Positions 8,900 to 18,243 of a stretch of DNA of 64,000 bases are shown here, piece by piece (the first letter of the stretch is position 1; every line of letters begins with the position of its first letter). The DNA lies in contig CAMJFY010000003.1 of NCBI GenBank assembly GCA_946405105.1, forward strand, positions 1 to 64,000, read 5' to 3'. The translations under genes were made by a program, and so were the position numbers. The stretch comes from an uncultured Caryophanales bacterium (lineage in GTDB: Bacteria > Bacillota_I > Bacilli_A > Acholeplasmatales > Anaeroplasmataceae). The notes beneath the pieces are model-generated. The model ran no database searches. It was given only the letters and a program-made list of their open reading frames with translations, and had not been told where the DNA came from.

Positions 8900-9436
8900 A
8901 TGATTGTTAAAAACACAACAATATTATCTGCAGAAAAGGCAACAGAAATATTAGTAAGAAATACAACTAAAGATTATAAGAAAAGATACATATATTTAGC
9001 TGTAATATTATTAATTGGTATAACTACATTAATTATTGGTATAGGATTTGGAGAAACAAATGCTATTACAATGGGATCTATATTTATGGCTGTAGGTATT
9101 GGATTCTTTTTCTATATTATATTTGAAGTAAATAGAGTAAAAACTAGAGTAATCAAAAACAACCCAGAGGTTACTCAAGTAGGTATTTCATTTAATTATA
9201 CATTTAGAGAAAATAGCGTAGCTATAAGTGCTAAAATTGGAGATAAAACAAAAAATATTAAATATACATATTTAGAATTAAAATCTATTAAAGAAGATTT
9301 TGAAGGATATGAATTAATATTTAATCAAGCTGATTCTATTTATGTATTAAAAGAAGGATTTGAATCTAAAAAGATGGAAGAATTCTTTAGAAAGAATGTT
9401 ACAACAACAAAGAAGAAGATTAAGCTAATAAAATAG
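8900..9436 (+). CDS. YcxB-like membrane protein
   Basis: 178 aa with two hydrophobic helices at about 31-50 and 57-76, followed by a cytoplasmic beta-rich domain (VGISFNYTFRENSVAISAKIG, YTYLELKSIKEDFEGYELIF, YVLKEGF). This layout, two membrane spans and a PH-like C-terminal domain in which a yellow-box YxxLKSI/EDFEGYxLIF pattern ends with a conserved LPK-like turn, is that of the YcxB family of Firmicutes. The function of that family is unknown. Monocistronic, with a terminator at its 3' end. Confidence 0.6.
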   Translation: MIVKNTTILSAEKATEILVRNTTKDYKKRYIYLAVILLIGITTLIIGIGFGETNAITMGSIFMAVGIGFFFYIIFEVNRVKTRVIKNNPEVTQVGISFNYTFRENSVAISAKIGDKTKNIKYTYLELKSIKEDFEGYELIFNQADSIYVLKEGFESKKMEEFFRKNVTTTKKKIKLIK

Positions 9437-9450
9437 CAATCTTCTTTTTT
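9413..9450 (+). terminator. Intrinsic terminator overlapping the gene end
   Basis: AAGAAGATT inside the last codons pairs with AATCTTCTT after the stop, followed by T6. Confidence 0.65.
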
Positions 9451-9487
9451 ATTTTTTATAAAAAATATGTTTAATAATGTGAAGTAC

Positions 9488-9515
9488 TTGACAATAAAAA
9501 TAAAATGATTATAAT
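9488..9515 (+). promoter_or_regulatory. Sigma-A promoter of the marR-ABC exporter operon
   Basis: TTGACA and TATAAT with a 16-bp spacer, 33 bp before the MarR start codon. Confidence 0.8.
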
Positions 9516-9547
9516 GTTTGATATAAAACAATTTTTAGGAGGTAGAA

Positions 9548-9991
9548 ATGAGAAGAAAAATAGGAAAAAATATTAGATGTGTTTCTACTAAAATTAAAAG
9601 AGTTGTTGAAAATCTTGATTCAATAAAAAAATTAGACAATATATCTGGAACTAATGGATTTATTATTGTCTATATTTTTAAGAATAATGATAAAGAAGTA
9701 TATCAAAAAGATATTGAAAAAGAATTTGGAATTACAAGATCTACAGCCTCAAATATTATATCTTTAATGGAAAAGAAGAATTTAATAATTAGAGAGAAAG
9801 TAGATAATGATGCAAGACTTAAAAAATTAATACTTACTGATATTGCTAAAGAATATGCTAAAAATGTATTAGATGATTTGAATGAATTTGAAAAGATATT
9901 ACAAAAGGATATTTCTGAAGAAGAATTAGATATATTCAATAAGGTATTAATGAAATTTGAAAATAATATAGATAAGGAGTTGATAAAATGA
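9548..9991 (+). CDS. MarR-family transcriptional regulator
   Basis: 147 aa winged-helix protein. The recognition region QKDIEKEFGITRSTASNIISLMEKKNLIIREKVDNDARLKKLILT shows the MarR helix-turn-helix, the wing with its D-x-R signature (DNDARLKKL) and the amphipathic C-terminal dimer helix. AGGAGG precedes the ATG. It overlaps the following ABC gene by 4 bp, so it most likely represses its own operon and senses a substrate of the exporter. The ligand cannot be read from the sequence. Confidence 0.88.
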   Translation: MRRKIGKNIRCVSTKIKRVVENLDSIKKLDNISGTNGFIIVYIFKNNDKEVYQKDIEKEFGITRSTASNIISLMEKKNLIIREKVDNDARLKKLILTDIAKEYAKNVLDDLNEFEKILQKDISEEELDIFNKVLMKFENNIDKELIK

Positions 9992-11775
9992 TAAGAAAAT
10001 TAATGAGAAGTATAAGAGAATATAAAACACCAAGTATTTTATCAATTATCTTCATTTTCTTTGAAGTAGTAATGGAATGTGTTTTACCTTTCATTACCGC
10101 TATGCTAGTAGACCAAATGAATGACACTAACGGTGAAATGATTGCCATTTTATCTGTTATATTAGTGGTTATGGCAATGGCTTCTCTAGCTTTTGGTAGC
10201 TTAGCTGGATTATTCTGTGCAAAGGCTAGTGCTGGTTTTGCAAAGAATTTGAGAAAAGATATGTATGAGAATATTACTAAATTCTCATTTGCTAATATTG
10301 ATAAATTTCAAGCATCAAGCTTAGTAACAAGAATGACTACAGATGTAACAAATGTTCAAAATGCCTATATGCAAATTATAAGAACTGCAATAAGATCACC
10401 ATTGATGTTAATATTCTCGGCAATCATGTCATTTGTTATTTGTCCTGAATTAGCATGGGTATTTGCTGTAGTTGCACCTATATTAGCATTTGGTTTAATT
10501 CTAATAATGATTTTCGCTATGAAAATATTTAGAAGAATATTTAAGGAATATGATGCCTTAAATGATTCGATTAAGGAAAATATAGATGGTATTAGAGTCG
10601 TTAAATCATTTGTAAGAGAAGAACATGAAATTAAGAAATTCGATAAGGCAGCTGGAAAATTAAGAAATGATTTTAGAAATGCAGAAAAGATTATTGCCCT
10701 TAATGCACCTTTAATGCAGCTTTCAGTTCATTTATTAATGATTTCTTTATTGATTATTGGTTCTATATTAATAATTAATAATTCAGCATATTTAGGATTA
10801 GATGCTGAAGGTAATAAGGTATATCTATTTAATTCAGTAACTATTGGTCAGTTCCAAAGTTTAATAACTTACGGATTCCAATCTTTAATGGCTTTAATGA
10901 TGTTCTCAATGGTTATAGTTATGATTGTTATGGCTTACGAATCATCAAAGAGAATTGTAGAAGTATTAGATGAAAAATCAAGTCTATTAAATCCTGAAAA
11001 TCCAGTTATGGAAATTACTGATGGTAGTATTAAATTTGATAATGTTTCATTTAAATATTCATTACAAGCTGAAATGTATTCTTTAAAGGATATTAATCTA
11101 GATATAAAAAGTGGTATGACTGTTGGTATTTTAGGTTCAACAGGTTCATCTAAAACAACATTAGTTAATCTAATATCTAGACTATATGATGTAACTGAAG
11201 GTGCAGTATATGTTGGTGGTGTAGATGTTAGAAATTATGATTTAGTTAAATTAAGAGATAGTGTTTCTGTAGTATTACAGAAAAACTTATTATTCAAGGG
11301 TACAATAAAAGATAATCTAAGATGGGGTAAGGAAGATGCTACTGATGAAGAAGTCATCCATGCATGTAAGCTTGCATGTGCAGATGAATTCATTGAATCA
11401 TTCCCTAAAAAATATGATACAGAGATCACTCAAGGTGGTACAAATGTATCTGGTGGACAGAAGCAAAGATTATGTATAGCAAGAGCTTTATTAAAGCATC
11501 CAAAGGTATTAATTTTAGATGATTCTACATCTGCAGTTGATACTAAGACAGATTCATTAATTAGAAAAGGATTTAAGGAATATATTCCTGAAACAACTAA
11601 GATTATAATTGCTCAAAGAATAGCATCTATCCAAGATTCTGATTTAATCATTATAATGGATAATGGTAGAGTAGAAGCAACTGGTACTCATGATGAATTA
11701 TTGAAGAATGATAAGATTTATCAAGAAATTTATTATTCTCAAAATAGAGTAAATGGAGGTGAAGCAAATGCCTAG
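9988..11775 (+). CDS. ABC-type multidrug exporter, half-transporter with degenerate ATP site
   Basis: 595 aa: six membrane helices (residues about 15-315), then a nucleotide-binding domain. The Walker A motif is GSTGSSKTT, with Ser in place of the third Gly. The signature is VSGGQKQR (canonical), Walker B is VLILDDS with Asp where the catalytic Glu should be, and the H-loop is AQR (Gln for His). These losses are the known pattern of the degenerate partner in heterodimeric exporters such as BmrC/D and TM287/288. Its partner is the next gene. Confidence 0.92.
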   Translation: MIRKLMRSIREYKTPSILSIIFIFFEVVMECVLPFITAMLVDQMNDTNGEMIAILSVILVVMAMASLAFGSLAGLFCAKASAGFAKNLRKDMYENITKFSFANIDKFQASSLVTRMTTDVTNVQNAYMQIIRTAIRSPLMLIFSAIMSFVICPELAWVFAVVAPILAFGLILIMIFAMKIFRRIFKEYDALNDSIKENIDGIRVVKSFVREEHEIKKFDKAAGKLRNDFRNAEKIIALNAPLMQLSVHLLMISLLIIGSILIINNSAYLGLDAEGNKVYLFNSVTIGQFQSLITYGFQSLMALMMFSMVIVMIVMAYESSKRIVEVLDEKSSLLNPENPVMEITDGSIKFDNVSFKYSLQAEMYSLKDINLDIKSGMTVGILGSTGSSKTTLVNLISRLYDVTEGAVYVGGVDVRNYDLVKLRDSVSVVLQKNLLFKGTIKDNLRWGKEDATDEEVIHACKLACADEFIESFPKKYDTEITQGGTNVSGGQKQRLCIARALLKHPKVLILDDSTSAVDTKTDSLIRKGFKEYIPETTKIIIAQRIASIQDSDLIIIMDNGRVEATGTHDELLKNDKIYQEIYYSQNRVNGGEANA

Positions 11776-13813
11776 AATTAATGTTAAGCCTTCAAAAAGA
11801 AATTTTGATAAGAAGAAAACCTTAAAAAGATTATTAGGTTATGTTTTTAAAACATATCCTGTAAGATTTACAATTATTTGTATTTGTATTGTATTTGCTG
11901 CTATAGGTGCAATATCTGCATCTATATTCATGCCTCAATTCATTAATTTAATGTATGAAGGTATTGAAAATAATAAGGTAGTGGCAGGAGCTATTCCAGA
12001 AGGAGTATCTCATATTAATAATTTTGCTGATGTGGTTACAACATCTGGATTTGATTCTATTAAGGATAAATTAATTGTATTATCCATTGCCTTAGGATCT
12101 GTATATTTAACTTCATTAATTGCTACAACGCTATATAATCAATTACTTTGTACAGTTACTCAAGGATTCTTATATAAGATGAGAATAGATATGTTTAATA
12201 ATATGGAAAAGCTTCCTATTTCATATTTTGATAGAAATCCTCATGGAGAAATAATGTCTACATATACAAATGATGTTGATGCAATTAGACAATTAATATC
12301 TCAAAGTATTCCTCAATTTGTTCAAACAATGATTACTGTTACATTATTATTCTGTGTAATGATGTATTATAGCTTATGGTTGTCAGCAGCTGTAGTTGTT
12401 GCAGTTGTATTTATCTTCTTTGTTACAAAGAAGGTTGGTGGTGGAAGTGCTAAATATTTCATCAAGCAACAAAAATCAATTGCTCAATGTGAAGGATTCA
12501 TAGAGGAAATGATGAATGGTCAAAAGGTTGTTAAGGTATTTAATCATGAAGAAAAATCTAAAGAGGATTTTGATGTATTAAACAACCAATTAAATGATGA
12601 TGCATATAAGGCTAATGGATATGCTAATATGCTAGGACCTATCATTCATAATATTGGTAATGTATTATATGTTATAGTAGCTATTATTGGTGTAGTATTA
12701 GTAGTTAATAATGTATATAATTTCTCATTAAGAGGATTTGGTAATGATGATAAGACATTCTTTACATTACTACCTGCATCTCCTGAAATGGGTGTTAGTT
12801 TAACAATTGGTATAGCTGTTGCATATTTAGGTATGTCTAGACAATTTGCTAATTCATTCAACCAAGTTTCAATGCAATTAAATGCCGTTGTTATGGGTCT
12901 TGCTGGCGCTGATAGAATATTTGAATTATTGGATCAAAAGCCAGAAGAGGATAATGGCTATGTTACATTAGTTAATGCAACAATTGATGAAAATGGAAAT
13001 ATCGCTGAAGCAGATGAAAAGACAGGCAAATGGGCTTGGAAGCATCCACATTCAGATGGTACAATTACTTATACTGAATTAAAGGGTGATATAAGACTTC
13101 ACGATGTTGATTTTGGATATTTCCCTGAAAAGATAGTCTTACATAATGTAAATATTTATGCTAAGCCAGGTCAAAAGATTGCCTTTGTTGGTGCGACTGG
13201 TGCTGGAAAAACAACTATCACAAATCTAATTAATCGTTTCTACGATATCGCAGATGGAAAGATTAGATATGATGGAATTAATATTAATAAGATTAAGAAG
13301 GCTGATTTAAGAAGAAGTATCGGTATTGTTTTACAAGATACTAACCTATTTACTGGTACAGTAATGGAAAATATTAGATATGGTAGATTAGATGCTACTG
13401 ACGAAGAAGTTATGGAGGCAGCTAAGACAGCTAATGCTTATGATTTCATTACAAGATTACCTGAAGGATTTGATACTAAATTAACTGGTAATGGTTCTCA
13501 ATTATCTCAAGGCCAAAGACAATTATTATCTATCGCAAGAGCTGAATTAGCTGATACTCCTGTAATGATTCTAGATGAAGCAACATCTTCAATCGATACA
13601 AGAACTGAAGCTATAGTGGGTAAAGGTATGGATTCTTTAATGAAAGGAAGAACTGTATTTGTTATTGCCCATAGATTATCAACTGTAAGAGATAGTAATG
13701 CTATTATGGTATTAGATCATGGTTCAATTGTTGAACGTGGAGATCATGATGATTTGATTAATCAAAAGGGTGTTTATTATCAATTATATACAGGAGCATT
13801 TGAACTTGAATAA
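11768..13813 (+). CDS. ABC-type multidrug exporter, catalytic half-transporter
   Basis: 681 aa: membrane domain with six helices and an unusually long loop before the NBD (LDQKPEEDNGY to TYTELKGDI, roughly residues 390-450). Walker A GATGAGKTT, Walker B VMILDEATSS with catalytic Glu, and the H-loop IAHR are intact, while the signature LSQGQRQ departs slightly from LSGGQ. I chose the ATG at 11768 because GGAGGTG stands 6 bases before it; an in-frame ATG 15 bp upstream lacks such a site. It pairs with the preceding degenerate half-transporter. Confidence 0.92.
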   Translation: MPRINVKPSKRNFDKKKTLKRLLGYVFKTYPVRFTIICICIVFAAIGAISASIFMPQFINLMYEGIENNKVVAGAIPEGVSHINNFADVVTTSGFDSIKDKLIVLSIALGSVYLTSLIATTLYNQLLCTVTQGFLYKMRIDMFNNMEKLPISYFDRNPHGEIMSTYTNDVDAIRQLISQSIPQFVQTMITVTLLFCVMMYYSLWLSAAVVVAVVFIFFVTKKVGGGSAKYFIKQQKSIAQCEGFIEEMMNGQKVVKVFNHEEKSKEDFDVLNNQLNDDAYKANGYANMLGPIIHNIGNVLYVIVAIIGVVLVVNNVYNFSLRGFGNDDKTFFTLLPASPEMGVSLTIGIAVAYLGMSRQFANSFNQVSMQLNAVVMGLAGADRIFELLDQKPEEDNGYVTLVNATIDENGNIAEADEKTGKWAWKHPHSDGTITYTELKGDIRLHDVDFGYFPEKIVLHNVNIYAKPGQKIAFVGATGAGKTTITNLINRFYDIADGKIRYDGININKIKKADLRRSIGIVLQDTNLFTGTVMENIRYGRLDATDEEVMEAAKTANAYDFITRLPEGFDTKLTGNGSQLSQGQRQLLSIARAELADTPVMILDEATSSIDTRTEAIVGKGMDSLMKGRTVFVIAHRLSTVRDSNAIMVLDHGSIVERGDHDDLINQKGVYYQLYTGAFELE

Positions 13814-14441
13814 TCTAGAATATTTAAAGAATTATAAGCTATTCATAGTCGACTACGATGGCACATTATTAGATTCAATGGGTATGTGGTCTCATTTATT
13901 ATCAAATTTCTTAAAAGAATCAAATATTAAATTTGATGTTGATATAGATGAGATAGCCAAAGAACAAACAAATGTTGAAGCAGTAAGATATATTTATAAG
14001 AATTATTATAATAATATCTCTTATGCTGAGCTTGAAAATAAAATGTATAACTTTGTTAGAAAGCAATATGTTATGCAAAAACTAAAACCAGGAGCTAAAG
14101 AGCTTTTAGAAGAGCTTAAAAGAAATGGAAGAGTCGTATTATTTTCAGCTACCGCAAATGAATTATTAGATGATTCATTTAAGACAAATGATATTAACAA
14201 GTATTTTGATTATATCTATTCGGCTAGTAATATGGGCATTACTAAAAGTGGTGGTACAGGCTTCAATAAAGTATTAGAGCTTGAAGGCTTTAATAAAAAA
14301 GAAGCACTTGTTGTTGAAGATGTATATCATGCTATATCAGGAGCTAAAGAACAAGGCTTTGATACATTAGCTATTTTTGATAATCAAAATCATTGGGAAG
14401 ATATTAAAAAATTATCAAACTATAATTTAAATTTAGAATAA
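13806..14441 (+). CDS. HAD-superfamily phosphatase (beta-phosphoglucomutase/phosphoglycolate-phosphatase-like)
   Basis: 211 aa. Motif I is VDYDGTLLDS, motif II FSATAN and motif IV VVEDVYHAISGAKEQG, with a small helical cap after motif I. The frame is open further upstream, but I prefer the TTG at 13806. AGGAG lies 9 bases before it, and it overlaps the exporter stop codon by 8 bp, as expected for translational coupling. Substrate unknown. The link with the exporter operon may be chance. Confidence 0.8.
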   Translation: MNNLEYLKNYKLFIVDYDGTLLDSMGMWSHLLSNFLKESNIKFDVDIDEIAKEQTNVEAVRYIYKNYYNNISYAELENKMYNFVRKQYVMQKLKPGAKELLEELKRNGRVVLFSATANELLDDSFKTNDINKYFDYIYSASNMGITKSGGTGFNKVLELEGFNKKEALVVEDVYHAISGAKEQGFDTLAIFDNQNHWEDIKKLSNYNLNLE

Positions 14442-14451
14442 TATAAAAAAT

Positions 14452-14484
14452 ATCCTAGTATTTAAAAACTACTAGGATTTTTTA
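14452..14484 (+). terminator. Intrinsic terminator of the exporter operon
   Basis: ATCCTAGTA and TACTAGGAT pair around a 9-base loop, followed by T6. Confidence 0.9.
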
Positions 14485-14513
14485 TTGTATGCATACAATA
14501 ATTGTATTATAAT
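14483..14513 (+). promoter_or_regulatory. Promoter with 18-bp palindromic operator before the lipoprotein gene
   Basis: TATTGTATGCATACAATA at 14483-14500 is a perfect 18-bp palindrome. Its TTGTAT (14485-14490) serves as -35 for TATAAT at 14508-14513 with a 17-bp spacer. A dimeric repressor bound here would block polymerase. The motif resembles GntR-type TTGTATNNATACAA operators, but the regulator is not identified. Confidence 0.7.
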
Positions 14514-14558
14514 GATAATGTATTTTGTAATATATAATTTAATATAGGGAGGACAAAA

Positions 14559-17500
14559 ATGAAGAAGAAAAAGCTTTTATTGGGATTATTAGTTGCTACA
14601 GCTTTTATTGGTTTAGCATCATGTAGTGGTAAGTCAAAAAAAGATGATTCTAACAACAATAATAATAATAATAATCAACAACAAACAGACGAAACAAAAT
14701 ATACTGTAACATTTAGTGCAAATGGTGGTAGTGATGTTTCATCAATTGAAGTAGTAAAGGATGGAAAGGCAACTGCTCCAACTGCTCCTACAAAGGATGC
14801 TGATGCACAATATTCATATTCATTTGCAGGCTGGTATAAGGATGCTGGATTTACTCAAGCATTTGATTTTACTACTGAAACAATAACAGGTAATATTACA
14901 TTATATGCAAAATGGAATACTACAGTTAATCAATATGCAGTTACATTTAATTACAATAATGGTTCAACAGCAACAACAGAAAATTATAATTATGGACAAA
15001 CTGTAGTAAGACCTACAGATCCTACAACAGCAAATGAGGGAGAAACAGAATTTACTTTTGCAGGTTGGTATACTACATCAACATTCACTGAAGGTACAGA
15101 ATATAATTTCACTACAACTATTACAGGTACACTTAATTTATATGCAAAATGGAATGCAGTTAATAAAGTATCTGTAACATTTAATACAAATGGTGGTTCT
15201 AATGTATCATCACAAACTATTGTTGCTGGCGGTACGGCAGCAAGACCTGCAAATGATCCTAGAAAGGAAGCAGATCAACAATATACATATACATTTGATG
15301 GTTGGTATGGCGATGCAGCATGTACACAAGAATTTGATTTTAGTTCTCCAATCACATCATCAACAACAATCTATGCAAAATGGGATACAACAACAAATGA
15401 GTACACTGTAACATTTAATACAAATGGTGGAACTACAGTGAATCCACAAACAATTGCATATGGTTCTAAGGTTTCAGAGCCTACAGAACCTACAAGGGAT
15501 GCTGATAGCAGTAATACTTATGATTTTGCAGGTTGGTATAGAGATGCTGCATTAAATTATGAATTTGATTTTAATTCATCAATTACAGGAGCAACAACAA
15601 TTTATGCAAAATGGGATGCAACACCTATTATCCATTCGGCAACAGTAGATTATACTGCCCATGTTATTAGTGGAACATATGCAACATCTTTAACTGGTGA
15701 TGCAAATAATAATATCTATTTGCCATTTGTTATATATAGCGATGTAGAAGTAGGATATAGATTCCTTGGATATTCAACTAATCCAAATGCTACAACAGCT
15801 GATTATGCTGGTGGAACAGTAAAATTGACAGATGATACTACATTCTATGCTATATTTAAAAAAGTACCAATAATAACATATGATTTTAATGGCTCAGGTC
15901 AAACAGCTGAAACAGTTTCTGCAGGAGAAAATGGTTATTCAACAATTAGACCTGAAGCTCCAACAAGAACAGGAGCATATAAATTCCTAGGTTGGTCAAC
16001 AAATAAAGATGCAACAACAGGTGATTATCAACCAAGTAATTATGTACAATTCACAGAAGATACTACATTATATGCTATTTGGAGTAACAATATAGCAGTA
16101 ATACTTGATTTAAATGGTGGTGTTTCTTCTCAATTACCTGCTTCAATAGAGGTTGTTAATGGCTCTGCAACACTTCCAACTTATGCACCTGGTAAAGCTA
16201 ATGCCAGATTCTTAGGATGGAGTGCAAGAAAGACTGCAACAGATGGTACTTGGCAACCTGGAGATACAATTACTAGAGTTACTGGAGATTTAACAATATA
16301 TGCAATTTGGCAACAAACTGTAACTGTTTATGTTAGACCTAACAATTATAATCATATTGGTACAAAATATGTAAAAGATGTTGGTGATTCTTTAACCTTA
16401 AGATATGATTATGAAAAGCAACATTATACATTTGCTGGATGGCAAATAACAGCATATGATAATACTGGTGCTCTAATATCAGGATTTGAAAATAAGGTTG
16501 ATTATGGTTATGAGCTTGAATTCACAGAAGATATGACAACTGTTTATGTTGATGGATTATGGACTGGAAAAAAAGTTACTGTTCAATTTGATAGGAATAT
16601 TAGCGCAAATGTAGTTACTGGTTGGGTATCAAATATTAATACAAGATTTGGTGAAACATTTACTATTCCTGATGGTTCACAATTCATATCAGATGATTAT
16701 GAATTTATCGGATGGCATTGGGGTGAATTTGATCAAAATTATAACGATATGCCAACAGATATTTCTATAGATTTCGCAATTGGCGATGAAGTCTTTGTAG
16801 ATGATTATCATGTATTTGAATATCCTGAAGGAAATTATATGTTTATTTATGCAGTATTTAGAGAGAAGGGACATACATATGAAACTTCTACAATTGCACC
16901 TACATTAGAATTTAATGGTAAGACTACATATACTTGTACAGATGATCCAAAATATAGTTATGAAACACCTATTACAAACGATAATATATTTGCAGGTTAT
17001 ATATCAAATGTTGAATATACTGTTGGTAGAGGAGTTACACTATATACTACAATAATGCAAGGTACAGTTAGCGTTGGAGATGAAGTTTCAGTTGTTTTAA
17101 GGGATCATAGTGTTGTTGATGTTGTAATAACAGGTGTTAAGAAAAATAATTCGATTGTTGAAACAGCATCTAAGGGTGAAACTGTTGGTCTAATTCTTAG
17201 ATCAAATGTTATAACAGAAAAAACTATTAATATCGTTGGTGCCGGTGGTGTAGTTTGTGCCAAAGGTGAAGCTATCACTGATGTTAATACAATTTATGTA
17301 AAAGCTAGATTATTAAGTAGTGATGAAGGTGGAAGACATGTCGGATTCTCTACTAACTATCAACCTATGATTAAAGTTGAAACATTCTATGGAAGAACTA
17401 CTATTGCCGCAGTATATAATGCATCTTCATATGAAAAATTAGCAGATAACACATTCATTCAACTAGGAAAAGAATATATATTTAAGCTTGAATCAAGCAC

Positions 17501-17876
17501 TGCATTAAACGCTTGGATTGGTGAAGATATTCAATTAACTGAAAATGGTTTAGTTATTGGTGAAGGCAAAATTATTGCAAGAACTGATGCTCAAGCAGCA
17601 GATTATTTTGAAAATAATATCATTGTTACTATATATGAAGAAAATGGTAACTCATCTCCTTTATATGTTGCAGTTAAGAAAGGAACTAGATGGGTTGATA
17701 TCGAATGTCCATTTACTAAAGAAGGATATAGATTTATCGGATGGCTTAACCAATACTCTTCAGAAATTATTGATGATCCTGAATTAATTGACTTAGTTGA
17801 ATTCGAAAATCTTTATGAAGGTACAATAACAAGAGCAACTGTATTTGCACCAGGCTGGGTTTTAGATACAGAATAA
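14559..17876 (+). CDS. Surface lipoprotein with InlB-type repeats and an EF-Tu domain 2/3-like module
   Basis: 1105 aa. A lipoprotein signal with lipobox LASC (Cys22) is followed by a low-complexity Asn/Gln linker (31-42) and then about nine Listeria-Bacteroides (InlB B) repeats, each with the (A/L/I)GW core and a YAKW/YAIW end, to about residue 790. Residues about 815-905 align with EF-Tu domain 2: VGRG, QGTVSVGDEV, TGV and GETVGLILR. Residues about 910-1010 align with EF-Tu domain 3: ARLLSSDEGGRH with a following YQP, and an IGEGKI end. The GTPase domain is absent. A last repeat (IGWLNQ) ends the protein. AGGGAGG precedes the ATG. Likely anchored outside the membrane, perhaps as an adhesin (inference). 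Confidence 0.85.
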   Translation: MKKKKLLLGLLVATAFIGLASCSGKSKKDDSNNNNNNNNQQQTDETKYTVTFSANGGSDVSSIEVVKDGKATAPTAPTKDADAQYSYSFAGWYKDAGFTQAFDFTTETITGNITLYAKWNTTVNQYAVTFNYNNGSTATTENYNYGQTVVRPTDPTTANEGETEFTFAGWYTTSTFTEGTEYNFTTTITGTLNLYAKWNAVNKVSVTFNTNGGSNVSSQTIVAGGTAARPANDPRKEADQQYTYTFDGWYGDAACTQEFDFSSPITSSTTIYAKWDTTTNEYTVTFNTNGGTTVNPQTIAYGSKVSEPTEPTRDADSSNTYDFAGWYRDAALNYEFDFNSSITGATTIYAKWDATPIIHSATVDYTAHVISGTYATSLTGDANNNIYLPFVIYSDVEVGYRFLGYSTNPNATTADYAGGTVKLTDDTTFYAIFKKVPIITYDFNGSGQTAETVSAGENGYSTIRPEAPTRTGAYKFLGWSTNKDATTGDYQPSNYVQFTEDTTLYAIWSNNIAVILDLNGGVSSQLPASIEVVNGSATLPTYAPGKANARFLGWSARKTATDGTWQPGDTITRVTGDLTIYAIWQQTVTVYVRPNNYNHIGTKYVKDVGDSLTLRYDYEKQHYTFAGWQITAYDNTGALISGFENKVDYGYELEFTEDMTTVYVDGLWTGKKVTVQFDRNISANVVTGWVSNINTRFGETFTIPDGSQFISDDYEFIGWHWGEFDQNYNDMPTDISIDFAIGDEVFVDDYHVFEYPEGNYMFIYAVFREKGHTYETSTIAPTLEFNGKTTYTCTDDPKYSYETPITNDNIFAGYISNVEYTVGRGVTLYTTIMQGTVSVGDEVSVVLRDHSVVDVVITGVKKNNSIVETASKGETVGLILRSNVITEKTINIVGAGGVVCAKGEAITDVNTIYVKARLLSSDEGGRHVGFSTNYQPMIKVETFYGRTTIAAVYNASSYEKLADNTFIQLGKEYIFKLESSTALNAWIGEDIQLTENGLVIGEGKIIARTDAQAADYFENNIIVTIYEENGNSSPLYVAVKKGTRWVDIECPFTKEGYRFIGWLNQYSSEIIDDPELIDLVEFENLYEGTITRATVFAPGWVLDTE

Positions 17877-17883
17877 TTCTAAT

Positions 17884-17915
17884 AATACGAGGTTTGAAAA
17901 AGCCTCGTATTTTTT
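17884..17915 (+). terminator. Intrinsic terminator of the lipoprotein gene
   Basis: AATACGAGG and CCTCGTATT around a 10-base loop, followed by T-rich sequence. Confidence 0.9.
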
Positions 17916-17951
17916 CTTAATAATTATAAATTATTATTTATATTGTTTTTC

Positions 17952-17980
17952 TTTACAACAAATAAAAATAATAGTATAAT
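17952..17980 (+). promoter_or_regulatory. Promoter of the T-box-ileS unit
   Basis: TTTACA and TATAAT with a 17-bp spacer, about 10 bp before the T-box leader. Confidence 0.75.
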
Positions 17981-17989
17981 CTTAATGTA

Positions 17990-18228
17990 TTTTTAGTGTT
18001 GATACCAGCATGAATAAAAATTCATGGTTTAGAGAGCTACAGTATTGGTGAAATGTAGACAATTGATTTTATTCGGATCACTGGAGGAGCTTGATTGAGG
18101 AAACTAAGTATTCAATCACGTATTGCTGCGTTAAAGCATAATTAAGTGCTGTATATTTATTTATACAGAATTAAGGTGGTACCGCGATAATTCGTCCTTA
18201 AGATATTATTCTTAAGGATTTTTTTATT
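17990..18228 (+). ncRNA. T-box leader, isoleucine-specific
   Basis: Contains the T-box sequence AAGGTGGTACCGCG (18173-18186), which binds the acceptor end of uncharged tRNA, an AG-bulge/GAG-type stem I with AGAGAGCTACAG..GGTGAAATGTAG, and a specifier loop with ATC (18077-18079) in CGGATCACTGG. The terminator hairpin TCCTTAAG/CTTAAGGA with T7 lies at 18195-18225. Uncharged tRNA-Ile permits read-through into ileS. Confidence 0.95.
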
Positions 18229-18243
18229 TAAGGAGGAAGCAAG

